Shown here piece after piece: positions 26,911-39,420 of a DNA stretch of 64,000 nucleotides. The notes beneath the pieces were generated by a model that was not told the DNA's origin, did not search any database, and saw nothing but the letters and a program-made list of their open reading frames with translations. Source of the stretch: Thamnaconus septentrionalis (taxonomy: Eukaryota; Chordata; Actinopteri; Tetraodontiformes; Monacanthidae); the NCBI GenBank assembly GCA_009823395.1, contig CM020510.1:16720273-16784272 (forward strand), written 5' to 3'. The translations under genes and the position numbers were made by a program. How positions within the stretch are numbered: position 1 is the first letter of the stretch; each line of letters starts with the position of its first letter.

Positions 26911-27309
26911 CTCTCCTCCGTGGCCATCAAACACCCCGAATATGGACGGATGAGTCTTGTTGACGAGGTCGGTGAGCACATCGAACCTGTCCTCCATGTG
27001 GTCTCGCCGGCCCTGGATGGAGTACACGGCCACGTTGTTGCTCTTGAACTCCCAGGTCTTGGCGAACTCCGCGTCCAGGACGTCCAGACCTCCGAAGCGC
27101 TCGTTCTGCATCATCTCCGCCACTTTCCCTTTAACCATCTTGACGGCATCCCGGCTCGACTTGACGATGGTCTTCACCTCGTCCGTGTGGAAGAAGTAAC
27201 TCCACAGCGCCAGGCTGATGCACAGCAGGAACAGGGTCTCCGGTCTGAGCAGAAAGTAACGCATGATCCGACCGAGCAGAGACAGCAGGGTCATGGTATC
27301 CTCTATCAT
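26911..27309 (-). CDS. ppm1l: Protein phosphatase 1L (PP2C family), first coding exon
   Basis: This is the N-terminal exon of PPM1L, a Mg/Mn-dependent Ser/Thr phosphatase of the ER membrane that dephosphorylates stress-kinase pathway members and ceramide-transport components (family knowledge). The exon encodes 133 residues from ATG at 27,309 to a GAG codon, then a GTGAGT donor (phase 0). Residues about 22-40 (LRPETLFLLCISLALWSYF) form the membrane anchor. The PP2C domain starts near residue 93, with the metal-site motif RRDHMED at 101-107 and FDGHGG at 127-132. The remaining exons, with the rest of the catalytic core, are not seen and should lie to the left, beyond 26.9 kb and probably outside the window; in mammals this first intron is also very long. 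It is divergent from nmd3 at 29.1 kb. Recognition is by close match to the remembered human protein. Confidence 0.95.
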
Positions 27310-27960
27310 CTATTTGTTTACATGCAGGGGTTGAAAACGCGGCAGGTTGTTTTGTGGCTCGCCCGCAGATTTCACTCCATCACCGCCGCCTCGGCTGGAA
27401 GAGGATGTGGGGGCATCCAAACGAGTTGCTCGCGGAGCGCAAACGGGTTTGCTCTTTTAAAGCGGTGACACCTCACTGCATTCTTCGCCAGACGAGAAGT
27501 AGTAGTGGAGTATTTGCGCGGAACAGCGGGCGATAAACGGAGTGCTTCTCTCGAGCGTGCAGCCCCGCAGTGAGCCGCCTTCGCCTACTGGCTGGCGGAC
27601 CTTCCACAATGCGGTTCCTGAACGCACCGAGACCGCAGCAGACGGAGAAAAACGCAGGCTCCCCCCTCGTCCGGGACCTGAAAATCCGTGGCGAGCCTGT
27701 GGGCTGAGCCGTTCCCCTATCCAGCCCCGATCCCGCTGCCAGTCTCTGAAAATAGCGGCGTCTTATGAAAGCACCACATTCCCAGCTGCCTCCACACTGG
27801 CTGGCTGCAACACTCCGCTGGCTGGTGCTTCTCGCCACTCACCAAACAGCGGCGCTCCCTTCAGGGACGGCTCGGAAAGAAATGAACTTGAGCGCCCCAG
27901 TGAGTGCGTCAACCCCAAGCCATTCGGGAGAGCAAGATTTTGTTGAGGGACATTTGTCAG
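27310..27960 (-). promoter_or_regulatory. GC-rich 5' UTR and promoter region of ppm1l
   Basis: CG-rich sequence lies directly upstream of the ppm1l start codon, in contrast to AT-rich flanks on both sides. It looks like a CpG-island promoter. Open frames on both strands here are long because of composition and have no recognisable domains. The transcription start cannot be placed from sequence. Confidence 0.55.
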
Positions 27961-29040
27961 ATAGTCATTTTAAAACCCATTATCTAATTTTACTTGCAAA
28001 ATGACTGTGTTTCCACTGTAATCAGACATCTAAACGTTAGTTGAAAATACAAAACTATTTAGAAGTATCTGTCATTGTGAGACATTTTAATATTGCTCCA
28101 TTACTAGTCAACACACATATATAACTTGCGTGTACCTTCCTAGAGTTTGATGTATACAATTAAACAGGAGCAAAGACTCATAATCAAACTGTTGACGTTA
28201 AGCAGCATAATTTCATCATTGGCATATCACATACCAACCAGTTACCATTTTTGACTTGTTTGTTAAATAGCTTTATTGAGTAATTTGCTTAGTTTCGTGA
28301 AGCTCTTTTTAAATAAGTAATAAATAAGTTAAATGAGCAAAATACCTCGTTATAATCCACCGCCAATTATTGAGAATATACTTTTACACATATATTCAGC
28401 GTTGTACATATTCAACGTTAATTGTTCTGTCTGAGTCGTCTAGCCCTATCCTTAAGAGTGGGTTATTGTTATAGGAGGCCTATTCGAGCTATTCCTTTGG
28501 GTTAGAAAAGATTCCCATGGAAGTGAATGCATCCAAATCACCACCCATAACACAGGTGCACTTGTATGCCCCCTCTATCGACAACAAGATTACATGTTCA
28601 ATGCTGCTATGTTGTTCATATCAATAACAAACACTTTGGTGTTACCTTATAATTTAACACCATCTGTGCAAAGGGTTCTTTGTTGAATCAGAATAGCCTT
28701 TTTTGTCGTTGTACTTGTAGTGTGTGCTAACTTTGGTTGATTAAAAGTCTCAATGTACAGAATAGAAGCATAAATATTAATAAAGAACGACACAATAGGA
28801 CAATATAGGGAATGTCGAGAATAAAAATAAACTTTAATAAAACTTAAGTCCAAATATACATATATGCATTTTTCTGTACTATAAAAGTTTGTGTACTATA
28901 ACATTAATATTAAAGTTGCGACGGATTGTACAGACTTATTTAGAGGGATATTTGTTATTTATTTTTTAAAAGCCCTACATGCTTTACGGAAAACAAACAC
29001 GCGAACAAATAAACATACCGACTTATAAAGAGCATCTATT
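27961..29040. other. ppm1l-nmd3 intergenic spacer
   Basis: AT-rich, with no gene. In mammals B3GALNT1 lies between PPM1L and NMD3; no galactosaminyltransferase-like frame is present here. Confidence 0.6.
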
Positions 29041-29081
29041 CAGGCACCCCAAAGACTGTCGCAGAGTCTTTACGTGTACAG

Positions 29082-29089
29082 TGACGTCA
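29082..29089. promoter_or_regulatory. Full CRE palindrome (ATF/CREB site) at the nmd3 promoter
   Basis: TGACGTCA lies about 50 bases before a probable non-coding first exon of nmd3, which ends at 29,136 (GACG followed by GTGAGC). The position is typical for a proximal promoter CRE. Factor binding is inferred. Confidence 0.55.
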
Positions 29090-29496
29090 TCACTTCTCGC
29101 CTGGACAGGCGAAAACGTGGATGATTTCGCCTGACGGTGAGCTATGACTTTTAAACATTGAAGAAGAAGAAAAAGCTAGTTATTTTTATACTGTTTGCTC
29201 AGTCTGTATGTGTTCGTGTAGCACATCTGGTAGACACACCGCGATTGTCTATGAGATTCGAGTAAACTAGCATTTTAGCTCCTATGCTAACTGACAGCCT
29301 AAAATCGTATGGAGCGGCGTTATCTTGCAACTACTGCGTCTTTTCTGTGGACGAGTAGCGTTAAAACATGATTTCTTTTCTGTGTTGCTCTTGGGTTTAG
29401 GTGGATAATCATTATCGATCAATGGTAATCGATAATGAGTATGTCTTGTTTTTGTTTCGCCAGGTTCTCCATCAGTGTCCTGTCAAGTTGACAGAA

Positions 29497-30631
29497 ATGG
29501 AGTACATGCAGTCTCCTGCCACTAGCAGCCAGGGCAACATGTAAGTGGAGAATTATGCAAAAAAAAAAAAAAAAAAAAGTCTTGCAGATTCGATATAATA
29601 TTGCTACTTTGAGCCGTACGTAGAACTCATTCATTGTTGTAAAGTTAAGTGTACAATCATTGTTCAATAATTACATTATCCGTGCACGTGATTCAAGACG
29701 CTCAGTTGACCAGAAACCTGTTTCCTCCTCAGCCTGTGCTGCACCTGTGGCACCCCCATCCCTCCCAACCCTGCCAACATGTGTGTGCCCTGTCTGCGCA
29801 CTCAGGTGGACATCTCTGAGGGAATCCCCAAGCAAGTCACGGTGCACTTCTGCAAACAATGTGAAAGGTTTGTTTATGCGGCCAATAATAATTTGGCTTT
29901 AACTTTGACGCCTAAAAGGCAGAGAAGTTGAATGTACATTTGTCTTTCATGTAGGTACCTACAACCTCCCACCACTTGGATGCAGTGTGCGCTGGAGTCA
30001 GGGAGTTGCTTGCCCTTTGCCTTAAAAAAATCAAGAGCTCCATGACCAAAGTAACCATCAGACATTTGTTTTACAATACAGACTGTCTTGCCGAGTGCTC
30101 ATATTGTTTCTTCTGTTTTACCTTCTTTTTAGTATCTTATTTTGCCATTGTTATTGTTGAATTCTCATGGATTTATGCTGTATAAAGCCTGTTGTAAATG
30201 TGCTAATGACTATAAACACGACTGGTCACCGTGTCTGGGCTTGTGATTTAAGCATAAAATCACAAGCAACTTATATTCAGTCAAGGTCCCAATGCTTTCT
30301 CTCTCTCTCTGCGCAGGTGCGCCTCATTGATGCTGGCTTCCTGTGGACAGAGCCACACTCTAAAAGGATTAAGATCAAAGTGACCATTCAGAAAGAGGTA
30401 AGAAAAACGGCGAACGCGATAACTGTGGGAGAGTGACATTCAAACTGGACAGGGGAAGTAAGCCTTAATATTGTGTTGTGTGTAAGTACACTGCCCAGTG
30501 ATGTGTGTCTGAGAGAGGTACGTTTTTTCAGAGTTTGTTATCTCATCTCCTTGACCTTTAGTGAGAACTTGAGCTCTCAACTCTTTTGTTTGAGCTTTCA
30601 GAGGTTGTTCGATTCAAGTCTGCTATATTAA

Positions 30632-30715
<84 letters not shown>

Positions 30716-33700
30716 AAGTGAAGAAGTGAATGACTTGCAGCAGCAACAGGTAATTATGCACTCAGTCGATAAGGTGTAATGATGTTCTCTTCTTGACCTT
30801 TTGCAGGTGATGAATGGTGCAATTTTACAGCAGGTGTTTGTGGTGGAGTACGTCGTCCAGTACCAGATGTGTGACGACTGCCACCGTGTGGAAGCCAAGG
30901 ACTTCTGGAAGGCCGTGGTTCAGGTTCGGCAGAAGGTGAGGCGCTTGTGCGCGTGCGAAACCTGCTTGTCTTCACTTGAAACGCTCTGAAAAATTGTCCT
31001 GCGTGGCGGAAGCCCTCAGGTGATTCCACTGAAAGGTTAAAGATACGGTTCACTCATGCGGGAATTGCCTTCAGGGATCTGTTTAAATTTCTGCATGGAC
31101 ACTGACATGCCGCATTAATCTGACAGACTCTTCACAAGAAGACCTTCTACTATCTGGAGCAACTGATCCTCAAGCACAAACTCCACCAGAATTCCCTCAA
31201 CATCAAGGAAATCCACGGTAGGTCCAATTTTATTTTGTCTCCGGCATGTCGTCAGTGCGTGTCCGCTGAGGGAGGCACCGGCCCGCTTTTCCTTCTCGGG
31301 GGGCCTTGATCAGACCCACAATGAAAAGTTGGACCTTGTCTCATCCATCAGCAGTGTAATTAATGTGGACCAGAACAAAAGCAGAACACAGTGACGTGCC
31401 GAGTGTTAATTACCTCTTCCCGCTCCGCGCAGCCAGTCATGCGTGCGTGTCGGCGGTGGCAGTCGGGCTCGTGCAGCTGCCCTGGCGGGGGCCTCTGAGG
31501 GGTGTTGGCCGTCTGATCGGGGCCGCTGAAATCACACGGGGCTGCAGTCTTAGTTTGCGGCCTGCTCACACATTCAATCATCGCAAACCCCTCAGACGTC
31601 GGCGGGATGCGCGTGTCGATCACTGCCAGCGCAGCAGCTGCTCTTTGGTCTAACTCAGCCATGGGCAAACTACGGCCCGGGGCCCATATGATGCCTGGTA
31701 AGATTTTAATTCGGCCCGCTGAACTTATTTTAATAATTGAATTATTATAAATATATTAATATTAAGTAAGTGATAAAAAGATGAATTTCATGGATATTTT
31801 CAGTGTTGTAAGAGTCATTTCAATAAAGAGCTGTAGTAACGCTTTTGTTAATTTTCAATAGACATTAAACTACAGGTTTTCTACATATCACATGATATGT
31901 TTTTTCCTCCTATGAGGTGGTTCACCCCATTCATCTGCTCCTGCCCAGGCCCCTCATAATTGTCAAAGTCAAAAAGTTTGCCCACCCCTGGACTAACTTG
32001 TCACTGTAAGCAAGCACAGAAACACTGTGGACGGTAGTAGCTCTCATCCGCTCACCAACCAGTTGGAGTCTCTGAGCCCTGAAGTGCTGTAGGCCTCTTC
32101 TGGCAACCAGAAACATGTTTTGTTTTTTTGGTCTTTTTTAAAATCTGTCTCGTGACTGACAGCTCAGTGACTCTGTCTGCTCTCACAATGTGGAGTTCAA
32201 AGCCTCGCAACATGTGGCTGCCATATTTTTTCCCCCCAAACTCTATGTATGTGTGCATTTGTCTTGGGTGACAGACAATCAACCAGAAAGAATTGAAGGT
32301 TCCAGGTTGAAGGGTTGTTGTTTTTTGGTCGCCTTATTTCAAGCTCTTTTTTTTTTGTTGCCTGAAACAATTGAAAGATCTCTTTACCAGAGTAGCAGCT
32401 CTGTGTGTTTCCAGTGTGTCAAACGTCCTCTGCAATAAAAAAAAATTCCGACATGCACGTTGTCTGTTCTGAGGGCACTGCTTGAGAGTTTGATGCTTCT
32501 CTCTCAGACGGAATTGATTTCTACTACGCCACCAAGCAGCATGCTCAGAAGATGGTCGACTTCCTCCAGTGCACCGTACCCTGCAGGTGGGTTTCATTTT
32601 TTTGTTGATTTATCTCTTTCATATTTTTTTCCAGGCACTGTTGTTGTTATTACTCTAAACGAAACACCGTCAACCTTGCTTCCTTTTTGCGAGCGTCATT
32701 ATTTTCTTTTCACTTTCAAGGTCCAAGACTTCCCAGCGACTCATCTCCCATGACGTCCATTCAAACACGTACAACTACAAGAGCACCTTCTCCTGTGAGA
32801 TCGTGCCCGTGTGCAAGGTAATTCATTTTAGTTCAGTGGGCTTTGTTTAGATTCTCACATTTGTCTCTTTAAGACGCACTGACGAAGCCTCCTCAGACTT
32901 TTCTCAGCTGTGATCTTTATCCTGTCTTGCTCCCCAGGATAACGTCGTGTGCCTCTCGCCGCGGCTTGCCCAGAGTCTGGGGAGCATGGGACAGGTGTGC
33001 GTTTGCGTCCGCGTCAACAGCACCATCCACCTGATTGATCCCAACACCCTGCAGAGTGAGTATAGTTCTATTTTAAGGGTTTAACACATTTCACTGATTA
33101 AATCTAAGGACAACTGATGTTGTAGCTCATGGCGGTCTGTCGACCATGTGTTGATCCCGGCAGTTTCACATCAGAGTGCATACGCACACACACTCCAAAA
33201 AATGTTTTGCTACTTGAGCTTAGAATGTTGTTGAAAAAAGAACAAAAACTTAGTTTGTTTTTTTTGCATTTACACGTCACGGCTGGTGACGCGTAAATGC
33301 AAAAAAAAAGTGTTTCCATGACACTTTTGCGATATACCTTTATAATATCGATACGTCTGAAAAACCACCACATGAGGGCGTAAAAACCTTTCTGCCATAT
33401 TTGAAAGGTTTTCCAAAGTTTTAGGTGTTTCCATGACCAGTTTTTTTATTGCGATATTTCGGTTTTACGCAGTTCCAGGGGGAATGGAAACGCAGCTGCT
33501 ATACGTTTGTGGCTGCTGTCTGCTCGCTTCAATGAGGTTTTAGCTTTACAGCGCGCAGTATCTCTGGTCGCCTGCCCGGCACCCTCTGGCAAGAACACGC
33601 TGTTCCCGGCCGTGTTCTTGGTCCCTTGCTCGGCTGCAGTCTCTCTTTTCTCACCTCCTCCAACATCTTCAGTCTCCATGGCACCTCTGCCGATATGCAT

Positions 33701-35637
33701 ATCCGACATCAAGTGAGCCAGCTACCTTGTTATAGCCCGGGCTGACGTGTTGCGCTTGGCTTGTGAGTTGCCGCTGTGACGTGACGCAAGTCGTTATGAG
33801 AGTGGTGGCAGGCAGGCGTCCAGGGTCGTGTAGTTCGTACGTAATGTTTTATATATGTGTTTGTCACGTGAACTGAAACACACATCTTTATATTAAAATA
33901 AACCTCAAAGGATTTTTTTTCCAAACTGTTGAAATGTAAAGTGACGCAACTGTGTTTGTGAGTAGAAATTCATGTGTCTAATTCTCTAGTTGCTGAGGTG
34001 GATGGAAACACATACTGGCGCAACCCATTCAACAGCCTCTGCAACCCGCGACAACTGGTAGAGTTCATTGTCATGGACATCGACGTCATCAGAAACCAGA
34101 AGCTGGGTGTCGGAGCCGGCATGAGGTCCAACAAGGTTTGTGATGTTTGTCTTTGAAACACGATTAATCAGGGATGTGATTCACAACAAAAACAAAAGTA
34201 GCGTTTACACTATCACGACACCAACAGTGTCTGAATATTGGCTGTTTTTTTTGTCTGTGCATTGACTTTTCTCCGTTCTTTCATCTTTGGAACGGTAATT
34301 ATTTGACACGTTGGATTTAGAGCTCTAAAGTTTCACAACTATAGAGCTTTCCAGCCAGCAGCAACCACCGCTTTCTATCTGCCGTGAGATCAGGGCCAGT
34401 AGCTGTATTCAATCCCCACTCCTCTCGCTTCACTTTTTCCAGCAGAGCTATTGTTTAAAATGTCAACTTGGCCTCAACAACACTGAGACACGATAGCGTC
34501 ACACGGCTACAGTTTAAAGATTCATCACAGACAGAAGCCCAAAGGAGTATTTGAATAGTTGAGGGGATGAGAAACACACGTTTTTACTGATTTATTTATT
34601 TTTTGCGCGTCTCCATGTGTGTTCCAGCACACCCTGGCTGAGGTGTGGGTTCAGAAGACATCAGAGATGGACACGAGTCAGCAGTATCACTGCCGCACAT
34701 TCCTGGGCCACCTGCTCAACATCGGAGACCTGGTGCTGGGGTGAGTGTGAGGCCACCGGAGATGATGTCGTGTCCCGCCGGCCGCAACGCTTCGGCCCCC
34801 CCCTCACGTTTTGCCCGCGTCGCTCCGCAGGTTTGACTTTGCCAATTCCAACATCAACGACGAGAACCTGAACAAGATGAACCCTCACCACGTTCCTGAT
34901 GTGGTGAGTCTCTCCGTGGCTTCAGGAAAACATCCTCAGCCGGACTAACACTGACCTCTAGTGGCAGCTTAAATTGCTCAATGTTTGGGAAGAATATCAC
35001 ATTCACTCGTATTTACGCATAAAGACGTTTGAATTTTATTCCCTACATCTCTAAATGTTTTTTTTTGTTAAAGGTGCTGATTAAGAAGAGTTACGACCGC
35101 ACCAGGAGGGTGAAGCGCAGGAACTGGAAGCTGCAGGAGATGGCCAGAGACCGAGAAGGCATGGACGCAAACGATGAGAGGTAGGAGGGCGAAGCTGAAT
35201 GAATGGCACATGACTTCTGAACCTCCCTGTTTAAGGTCGAAGAGCTTATCTGACCTGCTTTTCCGTCCTCAGACAATACCAGGACTTCCTGGAGGACCTG
35301 GAGGAGGACGAGGCTCTGAGGAAGAACGTTAACATCTACAGAGGTGGGCAGCGTGACACTGCACTCTTTCCAAATGAGTAGGGCCTGCACAGAGTTTCAG
35401 AACTTCACATGTTCTTTCAAATTATTTTGGAATTGCGCTTCTCCCACTGTTTTAATATTTTGCTAACAATGGATGGTGATTTTTTTTTTTTCTTAAATTT
35501 TAGATGCCTCTAAGATCCCGGTGGAGAGTGACACGGACGACGACGGGGCACCACGCATCTCTCTGCAGGAGATGCTGGAGGAGCTCAGTTTGAATGATGC
35601 AACGGGAGGAGAGGGTGCCGACATGATGACGGAGTAG
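29497..35637 (+). CDS. nmd3: 60S ribosomal export protein NMD3 (15 coding exons; one frame-breaking deletion)
   Basis: NMD3 binds the nascent 60S subunit and carries it through the nuclear pore with CRM1. Coding exons: 29497-29540, 29733-29867, 29955-30050, 30317-30397, 30807-30935, 31127-31217, 32508-32586, 32721-32817, 32938-33055, 33990-34135, 34628-34740, 34831-34903, 35074-35180, 35273-35343, 35504-35637. All have GT-AG borders and consistent phases except exon 3, which is one base short. Allowing for that base the protein is 504 residues (human about 503). Near the N-terminus are Cys pairs of the zinc-binding type (LCCTCG, CVPCL, CKQCER). The C-terminal part has a basic stretch (RRVKRRNWK), an acidic block (EDLEEDE) and a leucine-rich export-signal-like segment (LQEMLEELSL). 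A non-coding exon probably ends at 29,136 and the ATG exon begins at 29,464. The defect lies at about 29,998-30,003. Confidence 0.96.
30634..30716. repeat. (AT)n microsatellite in nmd3 intron 4
   Basis: An AT array with a few G/C interruptions, between nmd3 exons 4 and 5. Confidence 0.97.
31656..31990. mobile_element. Non-autonomous hAT-like element in nmd3 intron 6
   Basis: The ends are CAGCCATGGGCAAACT and AGTTTGCCCACCCCTG, a 16-bp inverted repeat with a few mismatches. Flanking 8-bp duplications GTCTAACT (31,648-31,655) and GACTAACT (31,991-31,998) differ at one base. Eight-base duplications and CAG..CTG ends are hAT hallmarks. There is no transposase coding. A related, larger element lies at 39,421-40,251. 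Confidence 0.85.
33295..33490. repeat. MITE-like repeat (copy B) in nmd3 intron 9
   Basis: Closely similar to 21,310-21,500: it shares GTGTTTCCATGACACTTTTG, GTCTGAAAAACCACC, TTGCGATATTTCGG and GGGGGAATGGAA. Only the right half of the element is evident. Confidence 0.65.
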
Positions 35638-35904
35638 ACCGTCGCCGTCGGCTGATCGGCCGGACCCAGTGCGGACGACAACACAGCCTAACTCAATGAG
35701 TTGAACACAGGGACTCGGTTGGTTTTTAGTAAATCATGCTTCACACAGTTACAACTGAATCTGTGGCAATTATTGAACCCACATGTAACATATGCTGCAA
35801 AGTAACTGGCCACTCAAGTGAACTTTATTGTCCACATCAGAATAACAATCACTTCTCATGTTGATTTTGACCAGAAATGAAATGCCTCTGGTTCCTAGTA
35901 TCAA

Positions 35905-35910
35905 AATAAA
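35905..35910 (+). terminator. nmd3 polyadenylation signal
   Basis: AATAAA 268 bases after the nmd3 stop codon, in AT-rich 3' UTR-like sequence. This is the first canonical hexamer downstream of the gene. Confidence 0.65.
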
Positions 35911-37740
35911 TATCTCTCTTAATACATGCTTCTTATTGGGATTTGCTGTTGGGGAATGTAAACTGATCTTGCTGGGTCAGACTGCCAAAGCAAAAATACC
36001 TAATCATGTAAACCGTGAACATATCGCTTGAGTAATGGAGGTTTACTATTCCTTTCTATGGACATATTTTCAGACAATCCACTCTGATTCTGTCGTATAA
36101 CTTTGCCAATCTAGGCACCTTTTGACAAGGATGCTGTCTAAATTTTAATAGAGGATCCAATACATTTAATGCTCCCCATCAACCAAAGTCAAACTGGATG
36201 GTGACACTGCTAATGAGATCAACAAGTTGAAATCAATGCATTTTAGGATCTTTTTAGGAGCTCACTCAGCACAATCAACTTGTTTGTGTTGCTGTGACTA
36301 AGTCCTTCTGCCTGCACTGTTGGGAAACCGTGAATATCAAACAACTCACTCGGGTCTTAACTGTACTCGACATCTAACCGTCTGCGTTGTTGGGTAAACA
36401 CGCCACTAAACCTGCCGAGCAGCCAGTTGAGGCATCGTCGAGTGGACTTCTGCGTCCGTCCACTAGAGGCAGCTTTGCTCCGAGTACAAGGAGGAGGGTT
36501 TTTGCATTCAAACAGCCACACTCGTATTAAGCAGGTGCCAGGTGGCGATAATTGTTTCATTTGCCTGCGCTGGGAAATATTCAAATACGCAGCAACACCA
36601 CGGTGTTTGGTTTTTTTTTGTTTTTTTTTCCAGAGAGAAAGTTGGTGGCTGCAATCTGTAATAGGATGACAGGGCTGCAAACACATTCAGATTATACAGT
36701 GGCATCTGCAACTGCATACGGAGTTCATTTGAACAACTGTATATCATTTCCCTCTACTCCGGTCATAAATCCAAACCATTTTAACTGAGTGAGGGAAGAG
36801 CTACTGATTTGAAGCTCAGCGCAGCACCAGTCACAACGAGATGTATCACATTTAATCATGAAGGCGGAGGAGACCTGGCTGGTACCGGTAATCAGAGCTA
36901 CTTGGGAAAGTCAATGAGCTGAACACTCTCTGGGCATTGCAGGTGTGGGCTGTTCCCACAAACGATGCAGAGCTCGGACTCACTTTTTCATCGTGTCCGT
37001 GTTTACATTAGGTTTTTTTTGCCACTATCTTGTGCTCATGTTTCGGATTTGTGATCCGGACGCTGCATCGTTTCAAAGCAAACTCAGACACAGAATCACT
37101 CTTCAAACTTGACTGCACTTAACTGTATTTTTGTAGGGGAAACTCTGCAGCTATTGAATTCAACTGCCAGCTTTAAAGTTTAATTTAAAAAAAAAGGGGA
37201 AATCTTCATCCTCCAAACCTTTAGCGCAGCCATGCGTAAAGAGTGCGAGAGACGCGACGCCGCTGCCTGTGTTTACGCATCAATAATACACCGTGTTGTC
37301 CCGGACAGGTGTCACGCGTGTTGGAAGACACGGTTCGGTTCAGGCTGGTGATTGACAATCTGAGGGAACATGTTGGATTGCTCCTGCAGCAGCGGTGACA
37401 AATCTCGGATTACATCAAACGACACAACATCCTCCCCGCTCCACCCCCCAACACACAGTAAAGTAAAAAAAAAGAAAGAAAAAAGAAATAAAAAGAAAAT
37501 GTAGCCTAAAAAAATAAAAATAAAATATAATGTATATGTTGTGAATGGTGAATTTAAAGTGTTTGTTGTCATTATAGTCATAACGAAAGTGTACAATGGC
37601 GCATCCAATATCTTAAAATAGATAGATAGATACGTTGCTAATCACACAGATTTAGGTTAGGTCATCATTATAAGAAAAAAGGTCGAATATAGATGGTAAA
37701 TGTGAAAAGAGAACCGCTCTTTCCTTCAGCCTTCAAGGAT
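35911..37740. other. nmd3-sptssb intergenic spacer
   Basis: No gene recognised. Poly-A/T rich around 36.6 and 37.45-37.53 kb; GC content rises from 37.7 kb into the sptssb promoter. Confidence 0.6.
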
Positions 37741-37810
37741 ACAGCGGCGCAATGCTGCGGCTGCTCCCTCCGCTTGTTTGTTTTTTTTTTTCCCCTCCTG
37801 CTGCTGCTGC

Positions 37811-37818
37811 TGACGTCA
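37811..37818. promoter_or_regulatory. Full CRE palindrome upstream of sptssb
   Basis: TGACGTCA at the start of a CG-rich stretch about 340 bases before the TATA-like box of sptssb. ATF/CREB binding is inferred. Confidence 0.45.
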
Positions 37819-38148
37819 CGAGTTGCGCTGCAGCAGATGCGGATGCGCAGAGGGATGCGACACGGTCCCGGTGAAAAGTTTACGGATGCCGGCCAGAGCG
37901 GAGCGGCGCCTCCTCACATGACCCGCAGTGGAGGAGCTGCTCCTTCGTCTGACGCGGCGGATCCTCTCCTTCCACCCACCCCCCTCCTCCCTCTCTTTCA
38001 CCCCCAGGCAGGCGGGCGGGCAGGGAGTCAGGCAGGGTGCCCGACCCGCGCGTCCCGGCCCTCCATCTCTACACCTGCGCGTTGAGAGCCAGGTGAGGCG
38101 GCGGCACTGTAGCCGCGAGTAGTGGGTGTGGTGGGTGTGTGACCTCCA

Positions 38149-38153
38149 TATAA
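38149..38153 (+). promoter_or_regulatory. TATA-like box of sptssb
   Basis: CATATAACC within a GC-rich region; it would place the transcription start near 38,180. That precedes a probable non-coding first exon ending at 38,308, where CTGTTCAG is followed by GTGAGT. A GCA run of about seven units (38,209-38,228) lies in that exon. Confidence 0.5.
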
Positions 38154-39420
38154 CCGGGAGGGGGCCGACCACAGCGACGCAGCCTTTCGTTTACACAAAA
38201 GCAGCGGAGCAGCAGCAGCAGCAGCAGCGGGACGCGGGCGCTCGCCTGTAACTCGTCCTCCACTTTGGCTGCGCGTCCTCATCCAAGCAGATCCGACCGG
38301 CTGTTCAGGTGAGTCGGTTTATTTTCTCGTTTCGGTTCGAGGAGAGTAAATATTACATTGAAAATAAATAAATAAACTGATAACTGATGAAATGTGATAT
38401 TTTCTGCCGCGGGAATAATTCAACTGGATTATCATACATGTGTAGAGGGAGTGACTTCAACAAAGTTCATGAATATTCCACCCTCGTAGAAAACTATACT
38501 CATTTAACTGTAGAGTCCATCAGGTTTTAAGACTTTTTTCCTCTGTTGTTGCTGCTGCCTTTTTGTAAACCGACGCAACATTTTAGAGAGGCCCGTCGTC
38601 ACAGTGTCCTGCTGCTGTTTTATTCAGCTCCCCTGTTCTGCTCAAACAAATGGTTCTTACATCCCTCCACCGCCACCGGCCAACGTGCAGTACATTCTGG
38701 AAACTGGTGCAGGCGAGTATAGGAGCACCTGCACCACAAGCGCACCTGTTGGCCCCGCCCCCTTCCCTGAAGCAGATCTGTTAACGCCTAGGCTATGTAA
38801 ATCTCACTTCAGATAAACACAGCAGGTGATGTTTTTTTTTTCTTCCCCCCTGTCATTAGGACTAAAAATGTTCTACAGGGGCTCCAAAGCAAACAAGATT
38901 ATTAGTTTAAGTGCAAGTTCTGGTCTCGTGTTAGTCTCCCGGAGTGCGGATGCTTAGTTAGTGGAGTGCACGGCTAAGAGAGGAGCGTGTGTGTGTGTAT
39001 TGTCAGCAAAGTTCTGTTTTTATGCCCACGTGGTAATCCTAAAGGTCTAATTTCAGCGGCGTTTCTCTGCTCGCACACAGCAGAATCCTGAGACCCTCGA
39101 GTCCCCGCAGGCGGCAGGAGAACTCCCAATTCCCTTGTCGTCATTAAAAAAAACACAGTCAAGGCTTGCTTTTCCATTGTGGCGACGCGCTCACCAGGAT
39201 CGTGACAAACAACCCGGAGTGTGAAAGTTAAAGACTTAAATAAGGATATATCGCGGCGCAATAAAAGTGAGGTGTGGGTAATTCTTCCAACAACCAGAAA
39301 AACAGGAACCAGTGGAAAATCAGGAAGAGGGAAATTGTACTTGGGGGAATTAATTCCTTAATGACTTGTCTGCGATATTCTATATTAATTAATTCCAGGC
39401 ATAAACTGCTCTTGCTAGAA

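Noticed and set aside
26920..27468. 182-codon plus-strand frame over the ppm1l region
   Set aside because: It is antisense to the conserved ppm1l exon and open because of that exon's GC-rich codons; no domain of its own.
27961..29040. B3GALNT1 expected between ppm1l and nmd3 by mammalian synteny
   Set aside because: No glycosyltransferase-like frame on either strand; the interval is AT-rich spacer.
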